A stretch of 64,000 nt of DNA from Terrabacter sp. Ter38. GTDB taxonomy: Bacteria > Actinomycetota > Actinomycetes > Actinomycetales > Dermatophilaceae. Every line of letters starts with the position of its first letter. The first letter of the stretch is position 1. A model generated the notes under the pieces. It saw nothing but the letters and a program-made list of their open reading frames with translations. It did no database searches and was not told the DNA's origin. Positions 1-7,237 of this stretch are shown here, one piece after another. Location of the stretch: NCBI RefSeq assembly GCF_024519435.1, contig NZ_JALJRZ010000004.1, positions 124,001-188,000 on the forward strand, given 5' to 3'. Both the position numbers and the translations under genes were made by a program.

Positions 1-549
1 GTCGACGAGGCGCGCGGCCGTGCCGTCCCACCACGCGTAGGACTGGTGCCGGGCGGCTGCCGTGCCGCTGCGCGCGAGGTCGGTGAGCCACCGCGCGAAG
101 TCGTCCATGCCGTCGTCCATGAGGGCGAGCCGCTCCTCGAGGCGCTTCGCCGCGGCTGCAGGGTCGGGGGTCCTCGGCGGGCGGGCGGCGTCCCCCGCGG
201 CCTTCGACTCGGCCCGGGCCGAGCGCTCTGCTGCCCACTCCTGGGCGAACCCGGCCACCTCGGTCGCCTCGGCGACCGACCCCGACCCGTCGACCCAGAG
301 GATCAGGAGCGCGAGCCCGTGCTTGCACGGGAACTTGCGGCTCGGGCACGAGCACCGGAACGCCGGCGCCGTGAGGTCGATGCTCACCTGGTAGGGCGTC
401 TTGCCCGACCCCTGGCACTTGCCCCAGAGCAACGTCTCGGTGGAGCCGGTGTCGGACCACGGCCCCGGGCGCGCGAGCCTCCGGGCAGCGGCCAGCGACG
501 AGGCGTCGGGAGCCAGACCGGCCACCTGCTGGGAAGTCCATCGCGTCAT
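1..549 (-). CDS. SWIM zinc-finger domain protein (C-terminus cut by window edge)
   Basis: Reading the minus strand from the ATG at 549 gives an open frame running off the left edge (about 183 codons visible). Around residues 60-72 it has a C-x-C-x(6)-C-x-H cluster (CSCPSRKFPCKH), the signature of SWIM zinc fingers, which bind DNA or protein partners. The downstream part is Ala/Arg/Glu-rich and probably helical. An in-frame GTG lies 6 bases upstream of the ATG, and a GGGAGGTG stretch about 20 bases upstream may be the ribosome site. SWIM proteins of this kind often accompany SNF2 helicase or VWA/AAA genes, but the partner would lie outside the window. Family assignment is firm; cellular role is unknown. 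Confidence 0.75.
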   Translation of the reverse strand, partial: MTRWTSQQVAGLAPDASSLAAARRLARPGPWSDTGSTETLLWGKCQGSGKTPYQVSIDLTAPAFRCSCPSRKFPCKHGLALLILWVDGSGSVAEATEVAGFAQEWAAERSARAESKAAGDAARPPRTPDPAAAAKRLEERLALMDDGMDDFARWLTDLARSGTAAARHQSYAWWDGTAARLVD

Positions 550-600
550 GACTCGCACATCATGACCGACACCTCCCACACCCGTGGGCGGACCGCCGTA

Positions 601-660
601 TGCCGTGTCAGCGCGTGCCGTGTCAGCGCGTGCCGTGTCGGCGCGTGCCGTGTCGGCGCG
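601..660. repeat. Four tandem 15-bp units
   Basis: Exactly four head-to-tail copies of a 15-bp unit: two of TGCCGTGTCAGCGCG, then two of TGCCGTGTCGGCGCG, differing at one position. They fill the space between the stop of the BldC-like gene (664) and the upstream region of the SWIM gene (549). The array is preceded by the window-wide GTATGCC heptamer. There are no unique spacers, so it is not CRISPR. It may be a simple slippage product or a set of iterated binding sites. Confidence 0.85.
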
Positions 661-663
661 CGG

Positions 664-918
664 TCAGGCGTCGCCGGCCGCGCTACGGGTGCGGTCGGCG
701 TCACCCTCGCGGACGAGCCGCTCCAGGTGCGCCATGACGCTGGCGCGCTCGAACCGCCGGTGACCGCCGGGCGTCCGGGTCGAGGCCAGCAGGCCCACCC
801 GCGCCCACCGGGTGATGGTGGCCGGAGAGACCCGGAAGATCCGGGCGACCTCGTGCGGAGCCATGAGCTCCCGGTCATCGCCGTCGTGCCCGTGGCCGGA
901 TGAGTGTGCTGTCGCCAT
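664..918 (-). CDS. BldC-like MerR-type single-domain DNA-binding protein
   Basis: 84 residues from the ATG at 918; a longer upstream start adds 18 unconserved residues. The core (ELMAPHEVARIFRVSPATIT, then RWARVGLL, then GGHRRF) is a MerR/excisionase-type winged helix closely resembling BldC, the small developmental regulator of Streptomyces. In BldC the helix-turn-helix contacts the major groove and the GGHRR wing contacts the backbone; BldC binds direct repeats cooperatively. The N-terminus is His/Gly/Asp-rich and the C-terminus is a short helix. It is a cytosolic transcription factor. It has no effector domain, although an unfused B12-binding protein lies 600 bp away. Confident family call; targets unknown. 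Confidence 0.8.
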   Translation of the reverse strand: MATAHSSGHGHDGDDRELMAPHEVARIFRVSPATITRWARVGLLASTRTPGGHRRFERASVMAHLERLVREGDADRTRSAAGDA

Positions 919-1022
919 GGTGCTGCCCCTGTATCCCCTGTGCGCCACGTCCCCCGACGCGCGATCAACCACACCATACCCACCCTTGGCAGCCGCCAGT
1001 CGGCGAACCGAGCGACGGGCCG

Positions 1023-1191
1023 GGAGACCGACAGGGCCGCGTCGGCGGGCCTGACCTCGAGGCCGCGTGCGAGGTGGGCAGCAGCCCTGCGGTGACTAGA
1101 GGTGCGCGAACGTCGCGATGCCGGCAGAACCGAGCCCGACGAGGATGCGGCGGTACTCGCGGCTCGCGGGGAGGCGTCCGGCCGAGGTCAT
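1023..1191 (-). pseudogene. Decayed 5' remnant of an MFS transporter gene
   Basis: From the ATG at 1191 the minus strand reads a typical MFS N-terminus (REYRRILVGLGSAGIATFAHL) and then hits TAG at 1096-1098, where the family normally has Tyr. Across three frames the rest is still recognisable: SPQG, then LLP after a shift, then ARGLEVRPADAALSVS after a second shift, matching the usual LYSPQGLLP...ARGL.V.PADAALSVS pattern of YnfM/Bcr-type drug transporters. The similarity ends near 1023. So at least one nonsense change and two frameshifts are present and most of the gene is gone. It is not expected to make a product. Confidence 0.7.
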
Positions 1192-1232
1192 GCGCTCGAC
1201 GCCAGGTCGTTCAGATCGTGCGCACGCCTCGC

Positions 1233-1409
1233 TCAGCCGGCCATCCTGACCACGACGGTGATGAGGCCGGCGACGAGGAGCGCGGCGGCGGCGATGCCCG
1301 CGAAGACGAGCCCGATCCGCGGGTCGCGGCCCTTGCGGCCGGGTCCCTCGACGGGCTCCGACCCGACCTGGTCGACGAGGTGCTGCGGGCCGTTCGGTCC
1401 TGCGTTCAT
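1233..1409 (-). CDS. Small single-span membrane protein
   Basis: 58 residues from the ATG at 1409, with GGAG six bases upstream. The N-terminal 30 residues are polar (Gly/Pro/Glu/Arg-rich, presumably cytoplasmic). A basic stretch (GRKGRDPR) follows, then one hydrophobic helix, LVFAGIAAAALLVAGLITVVV, at about 34-54, ending RMAG. The positive-inside pattern suggests N-in, C-out. No family recognised. It sits between the MFS remnant and the B12-binding protein gene on the same strand, about 100 bp downstream of the latter, so it could be co-transcribed with it. Confidence 0.6.
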   Translation of the reverse strand: MNAGPNGPQHLVDQVGSEPVEGPGRKGRDPRIGLVFAGIAAAALLVAGLITVVVRMAG

Positions 1410-1510
1410 GGGAGCTCCATCGGTCGGGTCCTGCGGTCACGGTGCCTGGGCACGGCAAACGAGCCTATCGCCGAACAGGTCACGCGCGTCGTGGGCGGGC
1501 CGGCCCGTCG

Positions 1511-2179
1511 TCAGACAGCCGCGGACTCGTCGATCTCCCTGGCGGAGTCGCCGAGGGCCGCGTGGAGGGTGCGGGCGCCGCGGACGGGGTCGCCGAGGAG
1601 GCGGGTCGCGTGGCAGAGCTGGGCGGCGTCGTCGGTGGCGCCCGCCGCCGCGACGTGCACGGGCGTGGAGCGGGCGACGCGGCGCAGCGCGGGCGCGTGG
1701 GCGGCGAAGGCGGTGGCCCGGCGTGCCGCGACGACGACGACCTCGGGCTGGAGCGTCCGGCAGGTCAGGGCGAGCTCTGCGGAGGGTGTGTCGGCCCCGA
1801 GGTAGCAGGTGCGCCAGCCGAGGCGCGAGAGCACGATCGCGGTGGCCATGAGCCCGAACTCGTGCTGCTCGCCGGGCATGCACGCGAGCACGGCGAGGGG
1901 ACCCTCGGGGCGTTCGTCGGCCCCCATGAGCACCGAGAGCCGCGAGCGCAGGACGTTGCTCGCGAAGTGCTCCTGGGCCACGCCGATCGACCCGGTCGAC
2001 CAGCGTTCGCCGAGCTCCTGGAGGTAGGGCAGCACGACGAGGGAGAGGGCGTCCTCGACGCCGAGCTCGTCGAAGACCTGGGTCAGCACGCGGTGGCCGC
2101 CGGTCTCGTCGAACGCCTCGAGCGTGTGCTCGAGGTGGTTCATCCACTCGCGCGGCGTAGTGCGGGGCGACGTCGGCAT
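1511..2179 (-). CDS. Stand-alone B12-binding photosensor-type protein
   Basis: 222 residues, cytosolic. The N-terminal half is the helical B12-binding-2 (cap) domain and the C-terminal half the Rossmann-like B12-binding domain. Trp60 followed by nine residues and Glu70-His71 gives the W-x9-EH motif that in CarH/LitR photoreceptors packs over the upper face of adenosylcobalamin and governs light response. E104-x-H106-x-x-G109 is the E/D-x-H-x-x-G motif whose His is the lower cobalt ligand. Unlike CarH/LitR it lacks an N-terminal MerR DNA-binding domain; only about 10 residues precede the cap domain. It may act through a partner such as the BldC-like protein, or regulate by protein contact; both are inferences. 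The last 30 residues, after the Rossmann fold, are poorly conserved. Confidence 0.85.
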   Translation of the reverse strand: MPTSPRTTPREWMNHLEHTLEAFDETGGHRVLTQVFDELGVEDALSLVVLPYLQELGERWSTGSIGVAQEHFASNVLRSRLSVLMGADERPEGPLAVLACMPGEQHEFGLMATAIVLSRLGWRTCYLGADTPSAELALTCRTLQPEVVVVAARRATAFAAHAPALRRVARSTPVHVAAAGATDDAAQLCHATRLLGDPVRGARTLHAALGDSAREIDESAAV

Positions 2180-2333
2180 GGCGGGCTCCTCACCGGCGGG
2201 ACGGGGACCCGGGACGTCACCCGGGTCCGAACTGACGCGACGTACCCAGTCGGGCCGTCGTCGTCACCGACCGTGACCCAATCGTGGCCGGGCGCGCCGC
2301 ACCGGCACCAGCGAGCCGGCCCGGGGGCTGACG

Positions 2334-2576
2334 CTAGAGGTCGCTCATCATCGAGACGGAGCACGACCCAGCTCGCGTGGGCACGTGGTGCGGGGTCGAC
2401 GCCGACGGCAGGCGCACGTCGGCGAGGGATGTCGTGACGACGGGGGCGGCCGGGGCCGCCGTCCGGGGAGCGGCGACGGCCGACGATCCGGCCAGGGCCG
2501 TGAGGGCGACGAGTGCCGAGCCCGCGACGGCGGTCAGGGCGCTGCGACGGGTCAACCTGCTGCGGCGCGTGTCCAT
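2334..2576 (-). CDS. Small exported protein with Tat-type signal
   Basis: 80 residues from the ATG at 2576. The N-terminus (MDTRRSRLTRRSALTAVAGS followed by a hydrophobic Ala/Leu stretch and SSAVAA) is a good twin-arginine signal peptide with a likely cleavage site after AVA at about residue 36. The remaining 45 or so residues are Ala/Pro/Thr-rich, end in MMSDL and match no family I know. The ribosome site is weak. It lies on the same strand as its neighbours. The signal peptide is the only strong evidence; it could be the start of a longer, truncated exported protein. Confidence 0.5.
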   Translation of the reverse strand: MDTRRSRLTRRSALTAVAGSALVALTALAGSSAVAAPRTAAPAAPVVTTSLADVRLPSASTPHHVPTRAGSCSVSMMSDL

Positions 2577-2639
2577 CCGTCCAGTGTGCGCCCGTCCGGC
2601 CGCCGGGTCCATGGGTGACCCGGCGGCCGGACGGCCTCG

Positions 2640-3632
2640 TCATCCGGCCGGGAGGCGGGTGACCCAGAAGGGTGCCGTGTCGGGCGAGGGGATCCCGAAG
2701 CGAGCGTTGACGACCCACAGCGACCCGAGCGCGGCCGTGGCGGTCGACGGCACGTCGAGTCCGGCGTCGGTGAGTGTGGCGACCCACCGGCCCCGCAGCT
2801 CACCGGCGTGGGTGTGGAGCCGCACGACGCTGACGTCCTGGGGGCCGCTCCCGCGCACGTTGTAGAGGGTTCGGCCCACGAGCTCCAGCCCGTCGCCGCT
2901 CGTGATCGGCGGTCCTCCGGAAACGGGGATCTGGCGGGCGACGCCAGACGATCCGTCGACCTGCCAGAGGCCTCCCACGCGGCTGTGGTTCAGGACGATG
3001 GGTCCGTGTGGCAGGGTGCGGACTCCGTTGGCGTTGAAGGTGTTCGGGGGACTTGTCGGCCAGTCGCCGGTGAGGTTCATGAACTCGGCTGGGGCCCCGG
3101 ACGGGCGGCCGAGGCGGGTGAGTCGCACGATCGTGAGGCGGTCGACGTTCGAGTCGGTGGCCCACACCGCGCGACGGGTGACGACGAGGTCGTTGAGGAA
3201 CCCGGCCCCGGGGACGACGGTGTCGCCGACGACGGCTCCCGACCGGGCGTCCACCGCCCAGACGTGTCCGACGGCGCCGAGCGAGCCCACGGCCCAGACG
3301 AGCCCGGTGCGGGCGTCGAAGTAGAGGCCGCGCAGCGAGCGACCGGCCTCGGGAGCGAGGAGCGTGCGGACGACTCCGGTGCGGAGGCTGCCCGTGACGA
3401 TGCGCCCATCGGCCACGGAGCCGACGTAGAAGGTCGCTCTGGGGCCGGACGTGATGCCCTCGGGGCGGGTCCCGACCGGCAGGTCGAGGCGCGCCGGGAG
3501 GCGGCCGCGGCGATGGCCCTGCTCGGCGGAGGCGACGGGAACAGTCAGGGCGGTGACGGCGACGGCAGCAGCCGAGCCGAGGACGAGGCGACGCGAGGGA
3601 GTGCCATGGTGCACGGCGAGGTGGTTGTCCAT
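2640..3632 (-). CDS. Secreted SMP-30/gluconolactonase-like beta-propeller protein
   Basis: 330 residues from the ATG at 3632. TPSRRLVLGSAAAVAVTALT followed by VPVASA is a Tat-like signal peptide, cleaved near residue 37. The mature part has repeated blades: LPVGTRPEGITSG, FYVGSVADGRIVTG, GLVWAVG, NDLVVTRRAVWATDS, NANGVRTLPHGPIVLNHS. This is the pattern of the secreted propeller family often misnamed 'superoxide dismutase' in actinobacterial annotations. Propellers of this group bind a divalent metal and hydrolyse lactones or bind ligands; the substrate here is unknown. It is followed about 60 bp downstream by the small Tat-exported protein gene on the same strand. An upstream in-frame ATG at 3656 adds 8 unlikely residues. 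Confidence 0.75.
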   Translation of the reverse strand: MDNHLAVHHGTPSRRLVLGSAAAVAVTALTVPVASAEQGHRRGRLPARLDLPVGTRPEGITSGPRATFYVGSVADGRIVTGSLRTGVVRTLLAPEAGRSLRGLYFDARTGLVWAVGSLGAVGHVWAVDARSGAVVGDTVVPGAGFLNDLVVTRRAVWATDSNVDRLTIVRLTRLGRPSGAPAEFMNLTGDWPTSPPNTFNANGVRTLPHGPIVLNHSRVGGLWQVDGSSGVARQIPVSGGPPITSGDGLELVGRTLYNVRGSGPQDVSVVRLHTHAGELRGRWVATLTDAGLDVPSTATAALGSLWVVNARFGIPSPDTAPFWVTRLPAG

Positions 3633-3913
3633 CCTCCATGGTGAGCGGACGGCCAACCGGAAATCGAGGGGCGTCCGGTGAACCTTTGGCCCGGGTGTGT
3701 CGTTGCATCGGGCCGCCGCACCCGGAGACCAGGACGTACGCCGCCGGGCCAGGCCCGGCCAGGCCAGACGTCAGCGGCAGAGGTCGAGCTGAGCGTCTGC
3801 CCGGCGTCCCCTAGAGAGGCGTCGAGGTCGGCGTCGGAGTCGGGGAGGCCGATCTTCTTCTTCATGAATCCGTCACGCACGTCCCCCGCAGCGGTACCTG
3901 AGAAGGGCTGCCG
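3633..3913. other. Gap between exported-protein genes
   Basis: 281 bp without a gene I can support. It should hold the promoter of the propeller gene (minus strand). A minus-strand frame starting at 3865 begins MKKKIGLPDSDADLDASLGD but soon turns Arg/Pro-rich and runs through the start of the propeller gene. GC-rich repeats of GGCC(A/C)GGCC type occur around 3760-3775. Confidence 0.4.
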
Positions 3914-4912
3914 TCAGGCGGTGAGCGTGGCCCAGGTGCGTGCGCCCACGATGCCGTCGGCGGTGAGGCCGCGGGACTGCTGGAAGGCCTGCGTCTTCGT
4001 CGCGGTCATCGCGCCGAAGACGCCGTCGGCGGTGAGGGTGTAGCCGCGGTGGGTCAGCAGCTTCTGTGCCGCGACGACGGCCTGGCCGCTCGATCCGCGC
4101 TTGACGGCGACGACGAGTGCCGACCACGTCTTCGGTCCGACGACTCCGTCGGCCGTGAGGCCCGTGGAGCGCTGGAACGAGATGACGCGGCCCTGGGTCG
4201 TCGGTCCGAAGGAGCCGTCGACGGTGAGGCTGAACCCGCGCTGGCGCAGCAGGTGCTGGATGGCCGTGACGCGGAAGCCGCTCGCCCCGCGCTTGACCGT
4301 GGTCCAGGCGATCGGGGCGGGTGTCGGGGTGCCGACCCCGCCGCCGATCCGCTGGGCGAGGGCCGCGAGGCGAGCGTCCCCGGGACGGACGTTGATCTCG
4401 AAGTGCATCTCGTCCTTGCGGCCCGAGTAGTCGCCACCCCAGCGCACGACTCCGTTGCACGCGTTCAGGATCGAGCGGATGTGCGAACGCTGCGTCGCCG
4501 TGAAGGTGCCCGACGTGCCGAGCGGGTGGCGCGGGGCGTTGAGGTCGATGGCCGTGCCGCTCGAGTGGTTCGACAGGGTGGTGCTGCCCGAGATCGGTCG
4601 GTAGCTGTGGCCCCAGCACCAGCCCTTGACGAGCGACTCGACCTCGCTGTTGAAGCGGCGGGCGACGTAGCCGAGGACGACGTGGACGTCACCACGGCGG
4701 ACGCCGGCCGGGAAGGTCGCGGCACCGACAGCCAGGGTGGCCAGCGGGACGGTCGACGACGAGCCGGCGGGCCAGCCGTTCTGCGACGTGGCGGCCTGGG
4801 CAGCGGTGGCCGTGGCGGCGACGAGGCCGCCGCCGATGAGGAGGCCGCCGGCGCCGCGGATCAGCGTGCGGCGCCCCACGGCGGGACTGGAGGTTTCGTG
4901 GAGCTCACACAT
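3914..4912 (-). CDS. Secreted M15-type peptidase with two peptidoglycan-binding domains
   Basis: 332 residues. GRRTLIRGAGGLLIGGGL is a Tat-type signal (cleavage near residue 41). Residues 60-175 form an M15/VanY-like D-Ala-D-Ala carboxypeptidase or endopeptidase domain: SNHSSGTAIDLN gives zinc ligands His116 and Asp123 in the S-x-H-x-x-G-x-A-x-D motif, and DEMHFEI gives His170. Two PG_binding_1 repeats follow (about 205-268 and 269-331), each with an SGxxVxxxQxLL...ADGxxG pattern. The protein should bind and trim peptide stems in the cell wall outside the membrane. The start at 4912 was chosen because it places the signal peptide at the N-terminus. Confidence 0.9.
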   Translation of the reverse strand: MCELHETSSPAVGRRTLIRGAGGLLIGGGLVAATATAAQAATSQNGWPAGSSSTVPLATLAVGAATFPAGVRRGDVHVVLGYVARRFNSEVESLVKGWCWGHSYRPISGSTTLSNHSSGTAIDLNAPRHPLGTSGTFTATQRSHIRSILNACNGVVRWGGDYSGRKDEMHFEINVRPGDARLAALAQRIGGGVGTPTPAPIAWTTVKRGASGFRVTAIQHLLRQRGFSLTVDGSFGPTTQGRVISFQRSTGLTADGVVGPKTWSALVVAVKRGSSGQAVVAAQKLLTHRGYTLTADGVFGAMTATKTQAFQQSRGLTADGIVGARTWATLTA

Positions 4913-4968
4913 GACGACCCCTGAGCGTGTGTCGGTGGCTGGACGCGGGCGCGTCCGCAGCGCCGACG

Positions 4969-5964
4969 CTAGGGGCGAGCGGCGTTGCGGTACATGGGGA
5001 GAACTCCCCGACCGGAGGCCACGAGCGCGTCGCCCAGGGCAGTGCGCCAGTAGAGCACCTCGCGTCCCGACCGTCGGCGCAGCACGCTGCCCGAGGCGAG
5101 CAGCACCTTGAGGTGGTCGCCGACCGAGCCGAGCGGCATACCCGTACGGGCGACGAGCGCGCTCGTGCTCGACGGTCCGTCGAGGGCGCGGAGCAGCCGC
5201 GCGCGAGCGCTGCCGACAAGGCGCTCGAGCCCGTCGTCTGCCTGGCCGTCGACCTCGGCGAGGGCTCCGGTCACGGGGTAGTAGATGGCGTAGCGACGGG
5301 GGAGATCCCAGCCGACCCACGTGGCGGTGCCGTGGGCGGGCACGAAGTAGAGGTCGGCGTCGTCGTCGAGGACGCGCGAGGGCAGGTCGTAGCGGTTGAT
5401 CCGGAGCTGGCCGTTGCCGAGCCACTCGCGGTCGCGGCCGAGGTCGCGCAGCACGGCGGCCCAGCCGTAGGTCGCGAGGCGCGCCGTCCGCGACACGATG
5501 TCGGCACGCAGGATGCGCTCGCGGCGGCCCCAGTCGCTGGCGAGGGCGTGCGTCCACACCCACTCGAGCAGCTGGGCAGCCTGCTCGGCCGTGCCCGGTC
5601 GGCTGAGGACGCGGGGTAGCGACGCCTCGGGGGTGCTCTCGCGCAGGTAGGTGCGAACTCGCTTGTCCCCCAAGGCTCGCACGTCATCGACCTCGCCGGC
5701 GAAGCTGCGGCCCGGACCGTCGGGCGGGAGTGCGAGCCAGTCGGAGATCCATCCCGTGCGCCAGCTGTGGTCGAGGACGGCACGCCGCACGGGGTGCTCG
5801 GCGAGCATCGCCTCGAACGACTCGCGGTGCGCGGCGGCGAAGGCCCGCCCCGCGGCGTCGCTGGGCCGCACCAGGTCGTTGAGGGCGGCGACCGTCTCGA
5901 TGCGGGGGGACACGACGAAGCGGCTCCGTGCCAGCAGGTCGGCCGAGATCCGCCACGTCCCCAT
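4969..5964 (-). CDS. DUF5937 ArsR-type transcriptional regulator
   Basis: 331 residues. The first 240 match the DUF5937 region of actinobacterial ArsR-type regulators (start MGTWRISADLLARSRFVVSP; WVGWDLPRRYAIYYPVTG at the end). A C-terminal winged helix-turn-helix (LVGSARARLLRALDGPSSTS, then MPLGSVGDHLKVLLASG) follows. It is divergent from the MFS exporter at 6014 with only 49 bp between them, so it very likely controls that gene and itself. These proteins are typically repressors of a neighbouring exporter; the inducer is unknown. Confidence 0.85.
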   Translation of the reverse strand: MGTWRISADLLARSRFVVSPRIETVAALNDLVRPSDAAGRAFAAAHRESFEAMLAEHPVRRAVLDHSWRTGWISDWLALPPDGPGRSFAGEVDDVRALGDKRVRTYLRESTPEASLPRVLSRPGTAEQAAQLLEWVWTHALASDWGRRERILRADIVSRTARLATYGWAAVLRDLGRDREWLGNGQLRINRYDLPSRVLDDDADLYFVPAHGTATWVGWDLPRRYAIYYPVTGALAEVDGQADDGLERLVGSARARLLRALDGPSSTSALVARTGMPLGSVGDHLKVLLASGSVLRRRSGREVLYWRTALGDALVASGRGVLPMYRNAARP

Positions 5965-6013
5965 GTTTCGCCTCCGTCCGAAAGATTAGCGGCCCGGGCC
6001 ACGAGTCGTCAGG

Positions 6014-7231
6014 GTGGAGCGAGTGAAGACCTACCGCCAGCTGTTCGCCATCCGTGAGTTCCGGGTCCTCTTCCTCGTCCAGTGCATCAACATCGGGGCG
6101 TATGCCGTCGCGTCCCTCGCGCTTGGCACCATCACGTTCGCGGCCACGGGGTCGCCGGTCCTGACGGCCCTCGCGATGTTCGGCGCGCCACTCATGCGCA
6201 TCGTCGGCCAGACCCTCTTCGGCTCCGGCTCCGACCTCGTCCGTCCGCGCACCGCGCTGCTGCTCGTCTTCACGACGACGACGGTCACCGACCTGTTGCA
6301 GGCGATCCCGGGTCTGGCCTGGGGGTGGCGTTTCGCCCTGCTGGCCGTCGGCCCGCTCATCACCTCGGCGCTCGGCGGCAGCATGATGGCGCTCGTCTCC
6401 GACATCCTCCCGCCCGACGGCTTCATCCTGGGCCGGGCGACGATGAACATCGCGGTCGGCGGCATGCAGATCGTCGGCTACGGCATCGGCGGTCTGCTCC
6501 TCATCACCTTCACGACGACCCAGCTCTTCCTCGGCTCGGGTGTGGCGCTCCTCGTCGCGGTCGTGCTGCTGCGCCTCGGCCTCGCGGACCACCCTCCGCG
6601 GCACGCGGCCACCTCTCTCGTGCGCCGCACCCGCGAGGTCAACCGCGCCCTGCTCGGGTCGCGCGTCATCCGTCCGCTCTACCTGACGTTGTGGGTGCCC
6701 AACGGGCTCATCGTCGGGTGCGAGGCGCTCTTCGTGCCGTTCGCGGGCGAGCGTGCGGGCTACCTCTTCGCCGTCACCGCGGCGGGGATGCTGCTCGGCG
6801 ACGTCGTCGTCGGGCGCTTCCTCGCCGTGGCCGTGCGCGACCGGCTCATCGGCCCGCTGCGGCTCCTGCTCGCGGTCCCCTACCTCGCCTTCTTCGCCGT
6901 CCCGTCGCTGCCGTATGCCGCCGCGCTGGCCTTCGTGGCGTCCGTGGGCTACTCCGCGAGCCTGCCCCTGCAGGAGCGGCTGGTGACCCACACCGACGCG
7001 CAGGCACGGGGTCAGGTCTTCGGGTTGCAGGGCACGGGCCTCATGGTGGGCCAGGCCCTCGGGGCGCTGCTGGGGGGCGTCGTCGCGACCGCGCTGGGGA
7101 TGGGACCGGTCGCGGCCGCGCAGGCGATGGGCGTCATGGCCGTCGCCTCGGTGGTCGTCTCGGTCGCCCTCACGCCCGGTCTGCGTCGGTCGCGCCCCGG
7201 GGTCGCCGTGCGCGAGGGCGCGCCGGCCTGA
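6014..7231 (+). CDS. MFS transporter (12 TM, drug-efflux type)
   Basis: 405 residues starting GTG (VERVKTYRQLFAIREFRVLF). It has twelve hydrophobic segments with the usual central loop after TM6 (ADHPPRHAATSLVRRTREVN, about 195-215). The protein begins in the cytoplasm just before TM1. The charged A-loop motif between TM2 and TM3 is replaced by GSGSDLVRPR, a common MFS variant. The family is otherwise generic; paired with the divergent DUF5937 regulator it is probably an efflux pump. Substrate cannot be read from sequence. Confidence 0.85.
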   Translation: MERVKTYRQLFAIREFRVLFLVQCINIGAYAVASLALGTITFAATGSPVLTALAMFGAPLMRIVGQTLFGSGSDLVRPRTALLLVFTTTTVTDLLQAIPGLAWGWRFALLAVGPLITSALGGSMMALVSDILPPDGFILGRATMNIAVGGMQIVGYGIGGLLLITFTTTQLFLGSGVALLVAVVLLRLGLADHPPRHAATSLVRRTREVNRALLGSRVIRPLYLTLWVPNGLIVGCEALFVPFAGERAGYLFAVTAAGMLLGDVVVGRFLAVAVRDRLIGPLRLLLAVPYLAFFAVPSLPYAAALAFVASVGYSASLPLQERLVTHTDAQARGQVFGLQGTGLMVGQALGALLGGVVATALGMGPVAAAQAMGVMAVASVVVSVALTPGLRRSRPGVAVREGAPA

Positions 7232-7237
7232 CCGCCT

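Noticed and set aside
601-660. CRISPR array
   Set aside because: Repeats are contiguous without spacers, only 15 bp, and no cas genes are near.
46-903. 285-codon plus-strand frame over the SWIM and BldC genes
   Set aside because: Composition is typical of an out-of-frame shadow; the minus strand has recognisable protein families.
3545-3880. Minus-strand frame beginning MRDGFMKKKIGLPDSDADLD
   Set aside because: It becomes Arg/Pro-rich, overlaps the start and promoter of the propeller gene, and matches no family. Kept only as a note in the gap entry.
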